DNA from: Phoronis australis
Lineage: Eukaryota; Phoronida; Phoronidae
DNA: 64,000 nucleotides
NCBI GenBank assembly: GCA_002633005.1
Contig: NMRA01000466.1
Location: 286,633 to 350,632 of the forward strand
Direction of reading: 5' to 3'
Part shown: in pieces, positions 51,401 to 57,400 of the stretch
Layout of the letters: each line of letters opens with the position of its first letter
Numbering within the stretch: position 1 is the stretch's first letter
Notes under the pieces: generated by a model
The model's input: the letters and a program-made list of their open reading frames with translations, nothing else
What the model was told of the DNA's origin: nothing
Databases searched by the model: none
Program-made: the position numbers and the translations under genes

Positions 51401-54400
51401 GAGACTCTATCACAATTTTACATTGTCTGACCTTGATAAGGAAACGCTCTTTTGCGCGGAACTCCTTTTTATGCGCCCACATGTTAATATGTAGGTGCAT
51501 AGTGCCGTCATCTCTATCTGCCCCGACGTCGGGGGGTCTATCGTCCGGCGTCTGCAGCGGTATCTCCTAAACCCCTCACACGATCTTGATGAGATTTGGC
51601 AGTTGTGTTTCTATTTAGCTGATGACCAGTGGCGAACTTAAAGTGGGTTGAAGGGGGTTATGACCCCCTTAAACTCTACCAGATTCCATTTAGAAGTTCG
51701 GGGGTGCGAATATCTGACTTGCAAAATCTTGCCTAATACACTGTCCTGGCGCCGCCTTAACTAACAATCCTGGAACCGCCTCTGATAACGGATGACGAGG
51801 AGTTTCGGACTTATCCGACTACCGGTGTGCCCCNTCCTGGAACCGCCTCTGATAACGGATGACGAGGAATTTCGGACTTCTCCGACTACCGGTGTGCCCC
51901 GTAGTGGCAAATTTAGTTTTTTACCCTTACCTCTGTATCTTTGGATGTCCTCAACGTATTTTCACGAAACTTGGATATAGGCATCTATTAGTGAGCTGAC
52001 ACGATCTTCTCGTTTTTGTGCTGATGTGGCAATGCAATGCCAATGGCCGTGTTTAAATTTTGTTTGTATCTAGAAATGGAACAAAATTTTGCCTGTAAAA
52101 TGTACGGTATGATTTTAGTTGGAAAGAGAAACGTTGTATTTGCTCAATAATTTATGTTAATTTGCATAGACTTGAAGGTACTAATTAACCTATACTTTGG
52201 TATTCATGAATATAATAACAATCCTTGCATGGCTCTAGCCATACCCCGGAATAAATTGATATAAGATAAAATACCTATGACCTGTGCTCTATATGCGTCA
52301 AAATCTCCTGACTTAAAGCTCCGTGAACAACAGATCAAACACATGTGTATTCGGTAACTTTATTTTGTTCAAAATCGTATTGCCACCTCCGAATGTTTCT
52401 CTAACACTAAATAATCCTTTTAGATGTCGACGAGTGTTCAACAGGAACCGATAATTGTCATTCTAACGCCACTTGTACAAATTCCGTCGGCAGTTTTACG
52501 TGTGCTTGCATTGACGGCTACGAAGGAGATGGGGTGAATTGTACCGGTATGAACGCATTACGTCTTGTTTTTTTATTTAGCTACGTTATTTCTACATAAC
52601 TGTCACGTTAGGCTGCTTTTCAAGATGTAAACTTAATGATAGACTTTCTTACGACTTGCTTTTAAAAAGTATTGAACATTAGAGTATTGTTCACAACTTA
52701 AATGACCATGTATTGTTTAAAGTTGTCTTTCATGGTCATTGCTTAACCGATATTATTGTACATGTATGAAATAAGCAAAGAAAATTCAGGAACCCCAGTT
52801 GGGGTTCCTGATTTTTCTGTATTTATTTGATATATTTCTCTACTGGCCAACCTAAGCGTCTCTATATTCACTATATCTAATTAACACATTACTGGTAAAT
52901 TGCTGATTGTACATATAATTGTCTAAATCCCGTGTGAAAAAGGCGAAACACCGCTCATGGGACGTATGACTTAACAGTTGGCTGTAAACAGTATTTGCAC
53001 AGATATCGGATCCTCAGTAACTCAGTGGTTAGAGCACTAGACCGGCAATCTGGTTCGTTTCCAATTTGGGGTTCCTGATTTTTCTATCTTTATTTGATAT
53101 AGTTCACTACTGGCCAACCTCAGTGTCTATATATTTATTGCACATGTGTGTTGAGAGTGGTTTGATGTAACAATTAGCAACAATATTTCTAGGTAGCTGT
53201 TACGTTAGGCTGCTTTTCAAGTTTGAAAGTGAATGATAGAATTTTATAACGAGTTTGTTTTATTTATATTGTTTAAAATGTCTTTCACTGTAATTGCTGT
53301 ACATTTTACATGGTTGTTGAGATTAGTACGATGTGACTTCTTGTTTTTGATGATTTGCCATGTAAATTCACATTGTTGTTGGCCATCCTTATTTCCAGAT
53401 ATCGATGAGTGCATCGAAGGAACAGCAGGCTGTCATCCCAATGCTACCTGTTCTAATACCATAGGTTCTTTTACGTGTACATGTGACATCGGTTACGAAG
53501 GCGATGGATTTAACTGTACAGGTAAGCAGTTTGAACTAGGCGGGTTAACTTCATAAGCTGCTCTCAGGTTAAATGGTCACGGTGTTATTATCCCCAGATA
53601 ATGTATGTTTCTCGGTTTATAGCTGCACAGAAAATTATATTTGCACAGAAAATATTTTTCTGTTTACCTGATACATAAAAAATTCAAAACGGGACTTCGA
53701 CCAAATTTTCAAAAAATGTACATATACAGTAGTTACAACTTAGCTTATCACATATCTTCGCGGGTTTGTGTTATTCGGTCATAATTTTTCACAGTCTGAC
53801 CTTGATGGGGAGTCGCTCTTCTGCGCAAAACTCTTTTTCATGCGCCCACATAATTGTATTTGTGGGGGGAACATTGCCGTCATCGCTGTCTGTCCAGTCG
53901 TGCGGGCATCCGGCGTCCGACGTCCACAGCTGCATCTCCAAAACCCATCACAGTATCTTAATGAGATTTCGCACCTGTGTTTTTATGAAGCTGTTGACGG
54001 ATGGCGACGAATTTTGGCCCTCTCCCATTACCGGTGTGCCCCCTAGTGGCAGTTTAATTTTTAATGCTTACTCCCGTACCTTCGGAAGTCCTCAACGCAT
54101 TTTCATATAATTTGAAATATAGGCCACTAATAGTGAGATGACACGATCTTCACGTTTTCGGATGGATTCCACCTAATTTGCGCCAAGTGGTGGACATTTT
54201 TACTGTGTTTGGGTCNAAATTCCGTCGGCAGTTTTACGTGTGCTTGCATTGACGGCTACGAAGGAGATGGGGTGAATTGTACCGGTATGAACACATTACT
54301 TCTTGTTTTTGTATTTAGCTTCGTTATTTCTACATAACTGTCACATTAGACTGCTTTTCAAGATATAAACTGAATGATAGACTTTCTTACGACTTGCTTT

Positions 54401-57400
54401 TAAAAAGTATTGAACATTAGAATATTGTTCACAACTTAAATGACCATGTATTGTTTAAAGTTGTCTTTCATGGTCATTGCTTAACCGATATTTTTGTACA
54501 TGTATCAAATAAACAAAGAAAATTCAGGAACCCAAGTTGGGTTTCTCGATTTTTCTACTGGCCAACCTAAACGTCTCTATATTCACTATATCTAATTAAC
54601 ACATTACTGGTAAATTGCTGATTGTACATATAATTGTCTAAATCCCGTGTGAAAAAGGCGAAACGCCGCTCATGGGACGTATGACTTAACAGTTGGCTGT
54701 AAACAGTATTTGCACAGATATCGGATCCTCAGTAACTCAGTGGTGAGAGCACTAGACCGGCGATCTGGTTCGTTTCCAATTTGGGGTTCCTGATTTTTCT
54801 ATCTTTATTTGATATATTTCACTACTGGCCAACCTCAGCGTCTATATATTTATTGCAAATGTGTGTTGAGAGTGGTTTGATGTAACAATTAGCAACAATA
54901 TTTCTAGGTAGCTGTTACGTTAGGCTGCTTTTCAAGTTTGAAAGTGAATGATAGAATTTCATAACGAGTTTCTTTTATTTATATTGTTTAAAATGTCTTT
55001 CACTGTAATTGCTGTACATTTTACATGGTTGTTGAGATTAGTACGATGTGACTTCTTGTTTTTGATGATTTGCCATGTAAATTCACGCTGTTGTTGGCCA
55101 TACTTATTTCCAGATATCGATGAGTGCATCGAAGGAACAGCAGGCTGTCATCCCAATGCTACCTGTTCTAATACCATAGGTTCTTTTACGTGTACATGTG
55201 ACATCGGTTACGAAGGCGACGGATTTAACTGTACAGGTAAGCAGTTTGAACTAGGCGGGTTAACTTCATAAGCTGCTCTCAGGTTAAATGGTCACGGTGT
55301 TGTTATCCCCAGATAATGATTGTATGTTTCTCGGTTTATAGCTGCACAGAAAATTATATTTGCACAGAAAATATTTTTCTGTTTACCTGATACATCAAAA
55401 TTCAAAACGGGACTTCGACCAAATTTTCAAAAAATGTAAATATACAGTAGTTATAACTTAGCTTATCACATATCTTCGTGGGTTTGTGTTATTCGGTCAT
55501 AATTTTTCACGGTCTGATCTTGATGGGGAGTCGCTCTTCTGCGCAAAACTCTTTTTCATGCGCCCACATATTTGTATTTGTGGGGGGAGCATTGCCGTCA
55601 TCGCTGTCTGTCCAGTCGTGCGGGCATCCGTCGTCCGGCGTCCGACGTCCGCAGCTGCATCTCCAAAACCCATCACAGTATCTTAATGAGATTTCGCACC
55701 TGTGTTTTTATGAAGCTGTTGACGGATGGCGACGAATTTTGGACCTCTCCCATTACCGGTGTGCCCCCTAGTCGCAGTTTAATTTTTAACGCTTACTACC
55801 GTACCTTCGGAAGTCCTCAACGCATTTTCATATAATTTGAAATATAGGCCACTAATAGTGAGATGACACGATCTTCACGTTTTCGGATGGATTCCACCTA
55901 ATTTGCGCCAACTGGTGGACATTTTTACTGTGTTTGGGTCTGCTTTTTGGTGTCCATTCCTCTATCAGCCAAACCGCTGTAGAAATTGGCATGTATATTC
56001 TTATTATAGAGCGGCTGGCTGACAATAAGTTTCTGACAACGTTGACTACTGAGGCGCCTCCTAGTGGCAGTTTTGTATTTTTACGTCCATGGTTGCATCT
56101 CCGAAATCGTTTGTAGGATCTTTACTAAATTTTGCAAGTGTATTTATATGATGTTGGCAACGGACAATGATGACTTTCGCACGGATCGAAGTACGGTGCG
56201 CCTCCTAGAGGCAATTTTAGTTTTTTTACATTCGCCTTTGTATTTTCAAAGGTCCTCAACTTGTTTTCATAGAGTTTGGAAGAATGTAGGCATTTATTGG
56301 TGAGGTGACGTTATCTTCCCGTTTTCAGATGGATTCGAGGTATTTTGAGCCACCTAGTAGCCATTTTTTTGTTTTCTAGTGTGTTTTTTGGCGTCCACCC
56401 CTCTATCAACCAAACCATTCTAAGGATGATTTTGAAAATAGGCGTGTATGTTCTTAGTGTGAGGAGGACAGTTACGCTGACAACTTCGATTACTGCGGCA
56501 CCTCCTAGTGGTGGTTTCGTTTTCTTTGTGGCCATAGCTGTATTTTCTAAAACCACACCAGGATCTTTATTAAATTTAGTAAGTATATGAAGCTCACAAT
56601 AGACGAATCTGAGGCAGATGCTGTGCCCCCTGGTGGCAGTTTTTTCCGTTTTCAATTTTTTCTCTGAAATTTGGTAAATAACTATCTGTTAAAGAAGGGA
56701 TGGTATGTTCCGTTTTCAGATGCATGGGAAGGTTTGTGCCATCTAATGGCCATTTTTATGATACAAATGAACAACTCTAGAAGCACACCGTTTGCTGTGC
56801 ACTCGTGGGCTCATTTCAACGTTCCACATGGCTCTTGTACTTTTGAAATGACATTTAACAAACTTTCAACCGTCTATCCTCTCCAATGCAGTATCGTTAG
56901 GTATTATCTTCAGGGTGTTATTCAACCTCACTTGTATTTCCTGAAATGTTACCTGTTCACTATGTTTACGTTTCCATGAAAGATTCAGGAAAATCCTTCC
57001 GTTTACAAGTACCGCCACCTTACGATGTTGGCCTTGTACAAGTTATTTGAAGTTTACTGAAATTCTACGTATTCTTATTTGTACTGATCAGTGTGTTTAA
57101 TTGACTTGCTCTGGGCAAAGCCCCTTTTAATATTTTTATAATGAAATATCCCGCACAATTGATATACATACCCAGAAAGCGCCAATAGGCATTGTATCTG
57201 GGTTAAAAACATACATGTACACAGAAATATGTACACTTAAACACAATTACATGAATTAAAAACTGATGCTAAGATTACAATGACATGTGATTAAGAATGT
57301 AAATAAATTATTTTCATACAAAATAATTTATTCTACATGTACAATTCATCGGCTCACACGTAGAGACTTAACATTAAAAAGAAATGTTGATACTAATTCG

